DNA of 64,000 nt, from the NCBI GenBank assembly GCA_937921035.1, contig CALEUL010000033.1:24692-88691 (forward strand), given 5' to 3'. The notes under the pieces were generated by a model. The model was not told where the DNA came from. It saw nothing but the letters and a program-made list of their open reading frames with translations, and made no database searches. The position numbers and the translations under genes were made by a program. This document shows, piece after piece, positions 35,461-44,405 of this stretch (positions within the stretch are counted from its first letter, which is position 1; each line of letters starts with the position of its first letter). The DNA comes from an uncultured Porphyromonadaceae bacterium (lineage in GTDB: Bacteria > Bacteroidota > Bacteroidia > Bacteroidales > Muribaculaceae).

Positions 35461-37380
35461 CTATCGGGAAAAGCGAGAAGCAATCTCGTCGTTGCTGAAA
35501 ACAGTCATCACCGTCTGGCCGTCAGGCGTGTGGGACGGATCGGAGCACCGGAAGAGATCGGCGACGATACTGTCCATCTCGGCTGTAGACAGCGCTTGTC
35601 CGGGCTGCACGGCCGCATTGCGCGCCATCGACAGCGCAAGCGGCGCCCGCAATGCCGAAGCATTCACCTCGCCCATCTCGGCGACGTCCTCGAGCATGGA
35701 AACCACAGTCTCTATAGGCGAAACCGACTGCAAGGGCGACGGCACAGCTGTAACGCTCCAACGCATCTTACCGTTGTCGCGAAGGCCGAAGCCAAGGGCC
35801 TCAAAGTCTTTCAGATTTGCCGTCAGCAAAGCGTTGCATGCCGGCGACAGCTCCATATCCTCGGGGAAAATAAGAATCTGCGAGCTCATATTGCCTTCGG
35901 CGAGGTCGCGCATGTAGCCGTCGAAAAGAATACGAATGTGCGCACGGTGCTGCGATATCACCATCACACCGGTCTGCGAGCTGCTGACAATATAGCGGTT
36001 ATGCAGCTGGAAGCACGACGGCGGCGCCACAGCAGCCTCAGCCTCATGATCCATGCCCGGGAAGGCTGCGTCGGGCCTTTCGGGAATCAACGTATCGTCA
36101 TCCACCAAACCATCTGCGGGAGCCGAGGCAAAGGCATCGTCGCGGCGCTGACTGAAACTCTCGTAGAGCTTCTCCCAGTCGTGCGGCACGGACTGCTGCG
36201 CCGGACGGTGAGTATAGGATGTTGCCGGACGATTGTCCGAGGCGGAACGCAGCCCGGCGTTGTCCGATGCGGGCCTGAAAGGATTGTAGTCCGGATTGAA
36301 ATCATCTGCCGGCACATCGTTTCCTCCGGGATTGAATACAGGAATCTCCGGAGCGTCGTCGGAGTCGAAATCCAGAGCACCGGCAGCCTGGTTTTTGCCG
36401 AGAGTCTCTCGCACGGCAGCCTCAAGCACCTGCCATATAAGCTGCTCCTGCGCAAACTTCACCTCGTATTTCTGCGGATGGATGTTCACGTCTATGTCGC
36501 CGGGATCGACAATGAAATTGATGAAGTACGACGGCTGCGAATCGGGGCTAATCAGCTGCTCGTAGCACTTGAGTATGGCACGGTGGAACACGGGATGCCG
36601 CATGTTGCGACCATTCACAAAAAAGAACTGCTGGTAGCCGCGCTTGCGGGCGAAGCGCGGCATGCCGATGAATCCGTCGATTTTCACCAGCGGTGTCTCG
36701 GTCTCGACATGTGCCATCTGGCCCTCCATGTTCTTGCCGAACAGAGCGCCTATGCGTTGCTTCAGGTTTCCGGGACCAAAACGGTGCAGAGTGTGGCCGT
36801 CGCTTATAAGGGTGAAATCCACGCCCGTATTCACCAAGGCGAGACGCTCGAACTCGCGCAATATCTGGTTAAGCTCAACAGAATCTTTTTTGAGGAACTT
36901 GCGGCGCGCGGGCAGATGAAAAAAGATGTTTTTCACCATCATGTTAGTACCCGGCACCATCGGGAACGGCTCCTGACTCTCGAAAGCGGATTCGTTTATC
37001 AGCAGACGAGTACCTATCTCGGCGTCGCGCTGCATGGTGCGCAGCTCTACCTGCGCCACAGCTGCTATAGATGGCAGCGCCTCGCCGCGGAAGCCCATTG
37101 TAGTGAGCGTGAACAGGTCGGCGGCGCATGATATCTTGCTTGTGGCATGGCGTTCAAAAGCCATGCGGGCATCCGTTGGCGACATGCCGCAGCCGTTATC
37201 CACAACCTGAACAAGGGTGCGTCCGGCATCCTTGAGTATTATCGATATCTCGGTAGCACCAGCGTCTACGGCGTTCTCCACCAGCTCCTTTATTACGGAT
37301 GCCGGACGCTGTATCACCTCGCCGGCGGCTATCTGGTTGGCGACTGAATCGGGCAGCAGACGAATTACATCTGTATTCAT
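35461..37380 (-). CDS. mutL: DNA mismatch repair protein MutL
   Basis: 639 residues from the ATG at 37380 (MNTDVIRLLPDSVANQIAAGEVI). GHKL ATPase motifs are intact: ELVENAVDAG, DNGCGM, HATSKI, GFRGEAL. A Pro/Asp-rich linker spans about 345-440. The C-terminal dimerisation domain has SQHRAHIRI where endonuclease-type MutL has DQHAxxE, so nicking activity is doubtful. MutL couples MutS mismatch recognition to downstream repair. The DUF6377 regulator gene follows two bases later, and the RING/TerD-like gene ends 38 bases upstream. Confidence 0.95.
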   Translation of the reverse strand: MNTDVIRLLPDSVANQIAAGEVIQRPASVIKELVENAVDAGATEISIILKDAGRTLVQVVDNGCGMSPTDARMAFERHATSKISCAADLFTLTTMGFRGEALPSIAAVAQVELRTMQRDAEIGTRLLINESAFESQEPFPMVPGTNMMVKNIFFHLPARRKFLKKDSVELNQILREFERLALVNTGVDFTLISDGHTLHRFGPGNLKQRIGALFGKNMEGQMAHVETETPLVKIDGFIGMPRFARKRGYQQFFFVNGRNMRHPVFHRAILKCYEQLISPDSQPSYFINFIVDPGDIDVNIHPQKYEVKFAQEQLIWQVLEAAVRETLGKNQAAGALDFDSDDAPEIPVFNPGGNDVPADDFNPDYNPFRPASDNAGLRSASDNRPATSYTHRPAQQSVPHDWEKLYESFSQRRDDAFASAPADGLVDDDTLIPERPDAAFPGMDHEAEAAVAPPSCFQLHNRYIVSSSQTGVMVISQHRAHIRILFDGYMRDLAEGNMSSQILIFPEDMELSPACNALLTANLKDFEALGFGLRDNGKMRWSVTAVPSPLQSVSPIETVVSMLEDVAEMGEVNASALRAPLALSMARNAAVQPGQALSTAEMDSIVADLFRCSDPSHTPDGQTVMTVFSNDEIASRFSR

Positions 37381-37417
37381 TTCAAATATAGGAATATGAC
37401 AATGATTCGGAAAGTGT

Positions 37418-39589
37418 TTATAAAAGAAGAGCAGCAACCGCGGCGGTATCCGCAGCCCAACGCAATGTGTAGCAGAAATCGGCTTCGGCAGACGGCACTA
37501 TCCTCATTCCGCGGGCGCAAGCGTATGTCTCCAACAGCTCTCCTATGCTTATCTTGCTGTGGAGGCGCTTTAGATAGGCCTCTACCAGCGATGCTTTCAG
37601 CTGAGCCATGAAACGGGTGTCGTTTGGAATCTCGAGCCACGTGATATCACGTTTCTCCACATCCAGGACACCGAAAACAAGGCCTCGCGACAGGTCGCCG
37701 GCAGTGATATGCACCATTTGCGACACCGTCGACGGGTCGTAGGCCACGCCGGTTTTCTCGTCTACCTTCATAGGCTGCGAACAATCCATCCAGCCTACAC
37801 GCAGATTCGGAGCAAGCTGCATCGTCGAATATGCGTTGCAGGCAAATACGACGTAGCGTGCCCCGGAAGCCTGTAGCTCGGGAAGGTTCAGCTCTATATA
37901 TTCCGCCGTACCAACTTTGTCGGGAATATACTGTATATCGCCGCTGTGTATGGCGCCAGGAACACTGAGGCTGTAGTATGCGCAATCGGTTGTTATGCCG
38001 TTGCCGTACAGAATTTTGGCACTGAGGTCCATATCCAGGTGTTGTGCATCCAAACCCTCGCCCCATTGCAGGAACAGACGCACGGCGTCGCCTGAGACAG
38101 GGAATGTCTGCCCTGTAAGAGCGGCCGACGCATCCTGCACTGCATTGCCGCGGTCGCCGACCGGCACAGGAATATCGAACAGTTCGGACGCGATGTGTAT
38201 CGTATGCTCCGATGCTCCGAAACGGCTGCGATAATGTTCCATCAGCGTTTGCAGGGCTATATCCTTAACATCGCGTGCATATTCCGCACGCTGTACGGCC
38301 GACAATGTCTTAAGTTTTTTATTGACGGGAACTTCCACTCGGCGTCCGTCGGCAAGCACTACCACGCGCGTATCGCCCTCACCAAAGAAATAGTCGGTGG
38401 AATACGAATCGAGCGTAACCAGCAGACGCGGGGCGACCTTACCGGCTATAGCACGGAAACCCTCAGTAGCGACATCGCCGAAATGAAGCATTGCCGCAAA
38501 AAGCGAACGGGCGAAAGTACCGGGACGCTCGCGCAGCATGGCCGTATATTTTTCCGCATTTCCGTCAAGCAGAGCACACTGCACTTCACCGGCCCATACG
38601 GGATAGCTCTTATTATAGAAACAGTCCATGAACGCAGCCAGACGCGTGTACTGCGGAAGACGGGCATATTCGGCCAGACGCAGCGCGCGAATAAAACGCA
38701 CCCACATGCCGCGGAACGGATGCAGGGCCTCGCAGGCGCCTTCCGGATCGTTAACAATGCTATTCAGCCACTCGGCCACTGCCCTGCACTCCTTGCGGGA
38801 GTAGTGAAGGTCGCATTCTGTTTTCTTCTTTATTACTGCAGGACGCACAATCCTTATGTTACCCGTGCGCAAGAACCAAAGCATGCGCATAAGCATCAAC
38901 GGACTGTCGAGAAGACCGAAGGCAGAAGCATAATCCTCGCCTTTGAAGCTGCCGGCGGATATGGCGATAGCCGATTCTATGTTGCCGACGGCAAAACCGT
39001 CGGGCAGCTCGTAGCAAGCAGCCAAAAGCATAAGAGAATCGCGCTGAGTGCCATCGGGAGGTACGGGCGACGCCGCGATACTGTGGAACAGGCCACGCAT
39101 GTCTTCGTCGGTGAAGCGTTTCAGCAACGTCCGTTCTCCGCCCTGCCCCGTGAATGTTCCCTGTGCCACCTTGAACGGCGTTCCGCACAGAGGGCACCCA
39201 TTATATCGGTCCAGGTCGAACAGTCCGTTGGGAATGTTATGTCCGCACGGCAACACGGTACCCTCAACCACATTGGGACACAGAGTATTGGCAATAGCCG
39301 CCAAAATATGGTTCTCCCATTTCTCTCCCGTAGGCGCGAGCCAGTTGTTGATAAGCGAGCCCCAGTTGAGGTCGTCGCCATATATATCCTTTATAACATC
39401 CGCTATGCCCTCGGCATCTGCCGCCGAAAGGCCGTTGAGTGCGTGAAGTGTAGATTCCTCCAGCCCGAAACCGTGAGTACCGAGCAGCGTGGCCAATGCG
39501 GCAGCCTCGGTGGTGAGACGGTCGCACGATTTACCGGGCAGGTAGAGCGCGCCGTAACGCAGCGCGACTTTTTCCAGTTCGTATATCAT
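37418..39589 (-). CDS. MXAN_6230/SCO0854-like RING and TerD-like domain protein
   Basis: 723 residues. An N-terminal RING/treble-clef-like cluster has CGH at 115-117 and CPLCG at 132-136, with C104 nearby. A long helical middle region follows, then a TerD-like C-terminal part beginning about 460, with FDIPVPVGDRGNAV, VRLFLQWGEGLD, GDIQYIPDKVGTAEYIEL and LRVGWMDCS. The architecture matches my memory of the MXAN_6230/SCO0854 family, a component linked to Ter stress systems in actinobacteria and myxobacteria. No other ter gene is nearby. Promoter at 39659-39666. Confidence 0.72.
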   Translation of the reverse strand: MIYELEKVALRYGALYLPGKSCDRLTTEAAALATLLGTHGFGLEESTLHALNGLSAADAEGIADVIKDIYGDDLNWGSLINNWLAPTGEKWENHILAAIANTLCPNVVEGTVLPCGHNIPNGLFDLDRYNGCPLCGTPFKVAQGTFTGQGGERTLLKRFTDEDMRGLFHSIAASPVPPDGTQRDSLMLLAACYELPDGFAVGNIESAIAISAGSFKGEDYASAFGLLDSPLMLMRMLWFLRTGNIRIVRPAVIKKKTECDLHYSRKECRAVAEWLNSIVNDPEGACEALHPFRGMWVRFIRALRLAEYARLPQYTRLAAFMDCFYNKSYPVWAGEVQCALLDGNAEKYTAMLRERPGTFARSLFAAMLHFGDVATEGFRAIAGKVAPRLLVTLDSYSTDYFFGEGDTRVVVLADGRRVEVPVNKKLKTLSAVQRAEYARDVKDIALQTLMEHYRSRFGASEHTIHIASELFDIPVPVGDRGNAVQDASAALTGQTFPVSGDAVRLFLQWGEGLDAQHLDMDLSAKILYGNGITTDCAYYSLSVPGAIHSGDIQYIPDKVGTAEYIELNLPELQASGARYVVFACNAYSTMQLAPNLRVGWMDCSQPMKVDEKTGVAYDPSTVSQMVHITAGDLSRGLVFGVLDVEKRDITWLEIPNDTRFMAQLKASLVEAYLKRLHSKISIGELLETYACARGMRIVPSAEADFCYTLRWAADTAAVAALLL

Positions 39590-39658
39590 AAAAAACGGGC
39601 AATTGTGCGGCAGAAAAAATCGATGCTTGGAGTATGCCGCACTTGGCCCTTATGCATG

Positions 39659-39666
39659 CAAAATTA
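39659..39666 (-). promoter_or_regulatory. -7 promoter element of the RING/TerD-like gene
   Basis: TAATTTTG on the minus strand followed by CA, about 70 bases before the ATG at 39589. Confidence 0.65.
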
Positions 39667-39751
39667 TGGATTTTTTTAATCACCTCCAAATTTTACTACC
39701 ATGCGCTAAAACAACCGCTCCCAAATTCTGGGTAGTAATTTAATAATATTG

Positions 39752-39759
39752 TATCTTTG
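39752..39759 (+). promoter_or_regulatory. -7 promoter element of the TPR/LuxR regulator
   Basis: TATCTTTG followed by TAC, 51 bases before the ATG at 39811. Confidence 0.65.
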
Positions 39760-39810
39760 TACAAAATAATCTTCTGACGGCCCGTCATAGCTTTCAGAGC
39801 AACCCGAATA

Positions 39811-41472
39811 ATGAGAAAATTAATATATCTGATATCGGCCTTTGTCGTGCTGGTCATTGCTGCCTGCTCGAGACCCATGTCGTACTACAACGAAGAAATA
39901 GGTCGGGCCGAACGGTTGATGCGCAGCAATACCGACAGCGCACTGTCTTTGTTGAATGCTATTGATCCATCCGAACTAAAAACAGATTCTCTGTTGGCTA
40001 AATATCATTTCCTCAAAGCCTACGGCCACATGGCCCGCAATCGCTCGATGATCAGCGATTCGCTGATATCGTTCGCCCACAATTATTATCGTGGAAAAGA
40101 TATAGTGAAAGACATAAGAAGCGGCATAACGTTCGCATGGTATAAGTTCTGGGTTGGAGACACTCCCGGTTCCATTGCCATGCTCGATTCTCTTGCAGGA
40201 TTGCCTGATGTGCCGGATTCGATAATGGTGCAGACTTTGAGGATTCGCGTACTGCTCGGCGGCGCCGAGTATCAGGGACGACAAATTATACCGTTGGCAA
40301 AAAGACTTTACGAACTGGAAACGGATTCACTGAGAAAGATGGAGGCACGGTATATGCTCTTGGCTGGATATGAGTATGCCGGAGAAATTGACTCTGCCTT
40401 ATATCTCGTTAACGAGCTTATCGACTATGCTCGTAGCCGCCACTGGGGAGACAAGCAGTTTCTGTTTATGGTTGAACAGGCACAGCTTCTTACTGAAGCC
40501 GGACGTGATGGAGAAAGCGACAGACTTGTCAGCGAGATATTCCGCAAGGCAGGACCTGAAAACGGCGCCTCTGATCAGCTTCATTTTCAATACGCCATCA
40601 ATGCTCTGAACCGTGGAGATGTGAACCGTGCGACACATCATCTTGCGATAGCCGACAGTATCGCCGTCAAATTGAGAGATAACGATAACGCCTACTTCCG
40701 CAGTTACAGCAACCTGCTCCATGCAATGATTGATTTCAAGCAGACCGGACGCATAAAATTGATGCACATAAATGGACTGAACAATCGCCAGAACGAACGT
40801 TTCAACCGTATGAAAGCCTCACAATGGGAATCCGAACGCGGAGCGTTGCATCAGCAAAACCGTGCTATGACCTTGAAAGCGGAAAGCGAACACAAGACTG
40901 TAATTATTCTTATTATTAGCCTTGTGGCACTTCTGATACTTGGCGCGAGCTCATGGATAATCAGAACGCGCCGTCAGCGCGAACGCGACAACGAGGAACG
41001 CATTGAGGCGTTGCAGAAAATGGTGGACGAGTACAGGTCTGCACCCTCGAAGGAGCCTGAAAAAGCTGATTCGTCAACCCTGCGCGGCATTATGCTCAAG
41101 CAGCTCGGCATAATCAAGATGGTGGCAGAGACGCCCACCGAACAGAATCGCGAGATGCTGCGTAAAATCTCTGCCATCGATGGCGAAACCAATGGCGAAC
41201 TCGTTGATTGGGGGAAGGTATTCGAGATGATCGACAACCTTTATTCCGGGTTTTATAGTAAACTTCACCGTCAATATGGAGAACAACTCACCCCGAAAGA
41301 GGAGCAGATTATCGTTCTGATGGTAGCCGGATTCTCGACAAAAGAGATTAGCGTGATAACAGGTCAGACTACCTCCACAATCTATGTCCGCAAATCGTCG
41401 ATACGAAAGAAGCTCGGAGTGCCCGAAAAGGAAGATATTGTGGAGTTCCTTAAAAACCGGGACAAGGATTAA
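39811..41472 (+). CDS. Membrane TPR regulator with LuxR-type HTH
   Basis: 553 residues. An N-terminal lipobox-like sequence (VLVIAACSR) leads into helical TPR-type repeats (about 25-300). One transmembrane helix lies at about 364-385 (VIILIISLVALLILGASSWII). A coiled segment follows, then a LuxR/GerE-type helix-turn-helix at about 493-550 (LTPKEEQIIVLMVAGFSTKEIS, then TIYVRKSSIRKKLG). It resembles the DUF6377 proteins in layout but has a different DNA-binding domain. It precedes a small lipoprotein and an outer-membrane barrel, which are probable targets. Its base composition looks more AT-rich than its neighbours. Confidence 0.8.
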   Translation: MRKLIYLISAFVVLVIAACSRPMSYYNEEIGRAERLMRSNTDSALSLLNAIDPSELKTDSLLAKYHFLKAYGHMARNRSMISDSLISFAHNYYRGKDIVKDIRSGITFAWYKFWVGDTPGSIAMLDSLAGLPDVPDSIMVQTLRIRVLLGGAEYQGRQIIPLAKRLYELETDSLRKMEARYMLLAGYEYAGEIDSALYLVNELIDYARSRHWGDKQFLFMVEQAQLLTEAGRDGESDRLVSEIFRKAGPENGASDQLHFQYAINALNRGDVNRATHHLAIADSIAVKLRDNDNAYFRSYSNLLHAMIDFKQTGRIKLMHINGLNNRQNERFNRMKASQWESERGALHQQNRAMTLKAESEHKTVIILIISLVALLILGASSWIIRTRRQRERDNEERIEALQKMVDEYRSAPSKEPEKADSSTLRGIMLKQLGIIKMVAETPTEQNREMLRKISAIDGETNGELVDWGKVFEMIDNLYSGFYSKLHRQYGEQLTPKEEQIIVLMVAGFSTKEISVITGQTTSTIYVRKSSIRKKLGVPEKEDIVEFLKNRDKD

Positions 41473-41561
41473 GAGCCCATTAAGACGGTACATGGCTTCA
41501 TTAAGACTTTTAAAAGATGCAGCCCCTGATTTTCAGCGGGTTGCATCTTACGTATTAAGAC
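41468..41561 (+). repeat. Phased ATTAAGAC direct repeats
   Basis: Exact ATTAAGAC octamers occur at 41479, 41500 and 41554. A one-mismatch copy (ATTAAGAG) lies at 41468 across the stop codon, and ATTAAAAC at 41615. The second and third share 13 bases (ATTAAGACTTTTA). Spacings of 11, 21 and 54 bases approximate whole helical turns. They lie upstream of the promoter at 41569-41601, so a DNA-binding protein could line up on one face. Confidence 0.6.
41513..41550 (+). terminator. Hairpin after the TPR/LuxR regulator
   Basis: GATGCA and TGCATC pair at the base, with CCC/GGG and CTGA/TCAG further in, giving an imperfect stem of about 13 bp around a T-rich loop. It separates the second and third ATTAAGAC repeats. 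There is no T-run after it, so termination is uncertain. Confidence 0.45.
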
Positions 41562-41568
41562 TTTTATA

Positions 41569-41601
41569 TTTGGCGTTAAAATCGTTTTAGATATAATTTT
41601 G
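41569..41601 (+). promoter_or_regulatory. Promoter of the lipoprotein-barrel pair
   Basis: A TTTG -33 element at 41569-41572 and TAATTTTG -7 element at 41594-41601, with a 21-base spacer. The lipoprotein ATG follows 31 bases later. Confidence 0.7.
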
Positions 41602-41632
41602 CATCAGAAAAATCATTAAAACCTGATGTGAA

Positions 41633-42049
41633 ATGAAGACAATAAACTACACTCTCGCGCATCTCATTCTGATGGCGTCGTTCGCCATCGTTTCATGTTC
41701 TCCAAGGAAAGGAGAGCTGCGTGACAGGAATCTTGAACAGGCGACTCTTGCCCGTTTTGACTCCGTTCCCGGCATCCAATACGTAGGCAAGTCATATGCA
41801 CGTGAACTTGATGATGACAAATTCCAGACAGTGATTATATGCTATGTCACTGATTCTGTCGGCAACCGCACTGAATATAATGCGCGTGTTACTACCAATG
41901 ATGACTGCTCAGAGATTTATTCCTGGGAGGAAATGGATACCCAGATTCTCGGCGACGTCAAGCAAAAGGTGAACGATAAGATGGGGAAAAAAGGCATCGA
42001 CATGGACGGCAGCCTGATAGATGCTCTTATTGAACTTAGAAAAAAATAA
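41633..42049 (+). CDS. Small lipoprotein of unknown function
   Basis: 138 residues with a lipobox (FAIVSCSPR). The mature part is compact with a repeated Tyr/Asp pattern (YVGKSYARELDDDKF, VIICYVTDSVGNRTEYN). A C-terminal helix follows, rich in Lys and Asp. I do not recognise the family. It lies between the TPR/LuxR regulator and the barrel, and probably shares a transcript with the barrel (13-base gap). A role as a partner or sensor for the barrel is possible. Confidence 0.7.
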   Translation: MKTINYTLAHLILMASFAIVSCSPRKGELRDRNLEQATLARFDSVPGIQYVGKSYARELDDDKFQTVIICYVTDSVGNRTEYNARVTTNDDCSEIYSWEEMDTQILGDVKQKVNDKMGKKGIDMDGSLIDALIELRKK

Positions 42050-42062
42050 ATACAGGCGCTAC

Positions 42063-44372
42063 ATGAAAAAGATTCTTATTATCATAATGGTATTCATAGC
42101 CGTGGCAACGGTCTATGGACGTGAGATTACCGGTAAAGTGGTTGGGGAAAACGATGCTCCCCTCGACTATGTCAACGTAGTGTTGTACCGGGACTCCACC
42201 TATATAACTGGTACTGTAACCGACCAAGCCGGTATGTTCTCTATTCCTACCGATGTCGCCGGAAGTCTCACTGCAAAATGTTTTTTTGTCGGATATGAAA
42301 CCTCGGAAGTCTTAGTCCCGGCTTCTGGCGATATGGGAACAATCAATCTTTTACCAGCTACGGTGGAGCTTGGAGAAGTTGTGGTCCGTGCCACAAGACC
42401 CTCGACAACGATGAAAGGAAATGCGCTCGTCACCAATGTCGAGGGAAGCCCGCTCGCCATCGCAGGTACAGCCAACGACGTGCTGACACGTGTGCCGATG
42501 GTGGTCAACAACGGTGGCACACTTGAAGTGTTCGGCAAAGGAGCTCCTGCAATCTACATCAACGGTCGCAAGGTCAACGACATTCAGGAACTCACACAGC
42601 TAAATTCCAATGACATAAAGAATGTCTCGGTAATAACCAATCCCGGCGCGACTTATGCTGCCAACGAGAAATCTGTAATCATCATCCGGACGAAACCGCC
42701 GAAAGGCGATGGATTCAGTGGAACCCTCCGTTCGGATAATGGTTTTCATCACTATTTCAGGACAGGAAACTCCATAGATCTGAAATACCGGACCAGGGGC
42801 CTTGAAGTCTTCGTAAACTACGGCTGGTGGTACGGTGATAACCGCAATAATCGTCTTAACGACATGACGACCACTACACCGGCAGGAAGATATAACCAGT
42901 CGATCCGCACAATATGGCGAGAGAATTACAACGATATGACTGGCAAAGTCGGCTTTTCTTTCATGTTCAATGATAAGCACAGCATCGGCGCTTATTATCA
43001 GAACAGCTGGAACCGCCATCACACAACCGGAACTATTCCGAGCGAAGTCTGGCAGAACGGAGTCTTACTTGACCGCTATAATTCTGATGTAAACAATAAA
43101 TCAACGGCAGTCCCACGCCATAATGTCAATCTTTATTATAACGGCATTGTCGGCAAATTCACTTTCGACTTTAACGCGGATTTCCTTTGGTATAAAAACC
43201 GTGAGCTATCATTAAGTGACGAACTCAGCGAAACAGGGGATAACCGCAATGTAAGCACTGTATCGACCAACCGCAACCGTATGTTTGCCGAGAAATTAGT
43301 TGTCAGTCATCCTCTCTGGCAGGGGCAGATAAGGTTTGGAGAGGAATACACAAATACGCGCACTACGAATCTATTTACAGCAAACATTCCCGAAGTACCG
43401 GATGCCGACAATCGTGTGGATGAAAGCAATATCGCCGCTTTTGTTGAGTTTGGGCGGCAATTCGGACGCTTAAATGTCGGTGTCGGGCTCCGCTATGAGC
43501 ATGTGAAATTCGATTATTACGAGATGGGTGAGCATCGTGACGGTCAAAGCAAGACCTATAACAATCTGTTCCCCTCGCTGAATGTCTCCACTCAGACAGG
43601 TAATGTCCGTATGGGACTGAACTACTCAGGCAAAACTGTCCGACCAGGTTACGGGCAGCTCGACGGAGCAGTCAGCTATATCAACCGCCTCACTTATGAG
43701 ACCGGCAATCCATATCTTAAACCCACAGAAATTCAGACTGTGGAATATATGGCACAGTGGCGTCAGTTCTTCGCTCAGTTGTCTTATATATATTTAAAGG
43801 ACGGTGTATATCACATCACAGAGCCTTACGGAGTTGATGGGGAGGCAACCATCATTCGCACGGCAAATCTTGACCACCGCCATTATCTTCAGGCATTTGT
43901 AGGCGGTCAGTTCAAAGTCGGAGTGTGGTCGCCTCGGGTGAATGTCGGCATGATGAAGCAGTGGCTTACGCTGCCGGTCGACGGCAAGCCTATGAAAATG
44001 AATACTCCCGGATTCCTTTTCCAGTGGCAGAACGCTATTCATCTCCCGTTTGATATCTGGCTGAACATGGACGCACAGTTGATGACATCGTCCTGGGACA
44101 ACAACATGAAACTATCCAACACCCCGTGGTATGTCAATGCAAAAATATACAAAAGTCTTTTCACCAATGCTTTCAGCGTTACTATCGAAGCCAAAGACCT
44201 TTTCAACTCATCGCAGAAAGATGCAAGGATGTATAACGACGCCGTCCGGATTATCCAAAAGAATTACTCGCCGGGCCGCTCGGTAATGCTGACGTTCCAG
44301 TACCGCTTCAATACCACCCGCAACCGCTACCGCGGCACGGGCGCAGGCAACACCGAAAAATCCAGGTTCTAA
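42063..44372 (+). CDS. Outer-membrane beta-barrel protein (OMP_b-brl_3) with CarboxypepD_reg-like N-terminus
   Basis: 769 residues from the ATG at 42063; the longer frame overlaps the lipoprotein gene and hides the signal peptide (IIMVFIAVATVYG). A carboxypeptidase regulatory-like domain (about 20-105; EITGKVVGENDAPLDYVNVVL) is followed by a plug-like region (ANDVLTRVPMVVNNG, FGKGAPAIYINGRKV). A large barrel follows, ending FQYRFNTTRNRY and a short polar tail. This is the TonB-receptor-like OMP family of Bacteroidales. No TonB box was identified. The ligand is unknown. Confidence 0.83.
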   Translation: MKKILIIIMVFIAVATVYGREITGKVVGENDAPLDYVNVVLYRDSTYITGTVTDQAGMFSIPTDVAGSLTAKCFFVGYETSEVLVPASGDMGTINLLPATVELGEVVVRATRPSTTMKGNALVTNVEGSPLAIAGTANDVLTRVPMVVNNGGTLEVFGKGAPAIYINGRKVNDIQELTQLNSNDIKNVSVITNPGATYAANEKSVIIIRTKPPKGDGFSGTLRSDNGFHHYFRTGNSIDLKYRTRGLEVFVNYGWWYGDNRNNRLNDMTTTTPAGRYNQSIRTIWRENYNDMTGKVGFSFMFNDKHSIGAYYQNSWNRHHTTGTIPSEVWQNGVLLDRYNSDVNNKSTAVPRHNVNLYYNGIVGKFTFDFNADFLWYKNRELSLSDELSETGDNRNVSTVSTNRNRMFAEKLVVSHPLWQGQIRFGEEYTNTRTTNLFTANIPEVPDADNRVDESNIAAFVEFGRQFGRLNVGVGLRYEHVKFDYYEMGEHRDGQSKTYNNLFPSLNVSTQTGNVRMGLNYSGKTVRPGYGQLDGAVSYINRLTYETGNPYLKPTEIQTVEYMAQWRQFFAQLSYIYLKDGVYHITEPYGVDGEATIIRTANLDHRHYLQAFVGGQFKVGVWSPRVNVGMMKQWLTLPVDGKPMKMNTPGFLFQWQNAIHLPFDIWLNMDAQLMTSSWDNNMKLSNTPWYVNAKIYKSLFTNAFSVTIEAKDLFNSSQKDARMYNDAVRIIQKNYSPGRSVMLTFQYRFNTTRNRYRGTGAGNTEKSRF

Positions 44373-44405
44373 GCCGCACTCACTTCATGCAACAATAATA
44401 ACGAC

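Noticed and set aside
33896..35917. 673-codon plus-strand open frame opposite the DUF6377 regulator and mutL
   Set aside because: It spans the junction of two real minus-strand genes and shows no domain or signal; an effect of GC-rich codon use.
37418..39589. Possibility of a full tellurite-resistance or phage-defence island around the TerD-like protein
   Set aside because: The neighbours are mutL and a TPR regulator; no other ter, restriction, toxin or nuclease gene was seen within the window.
35422..39679. Long plus-strand frames opposite mutL and the RING/TerD gene
   Set aside because: Both real genes have family motifs in the minus frame; the plus frames have none.
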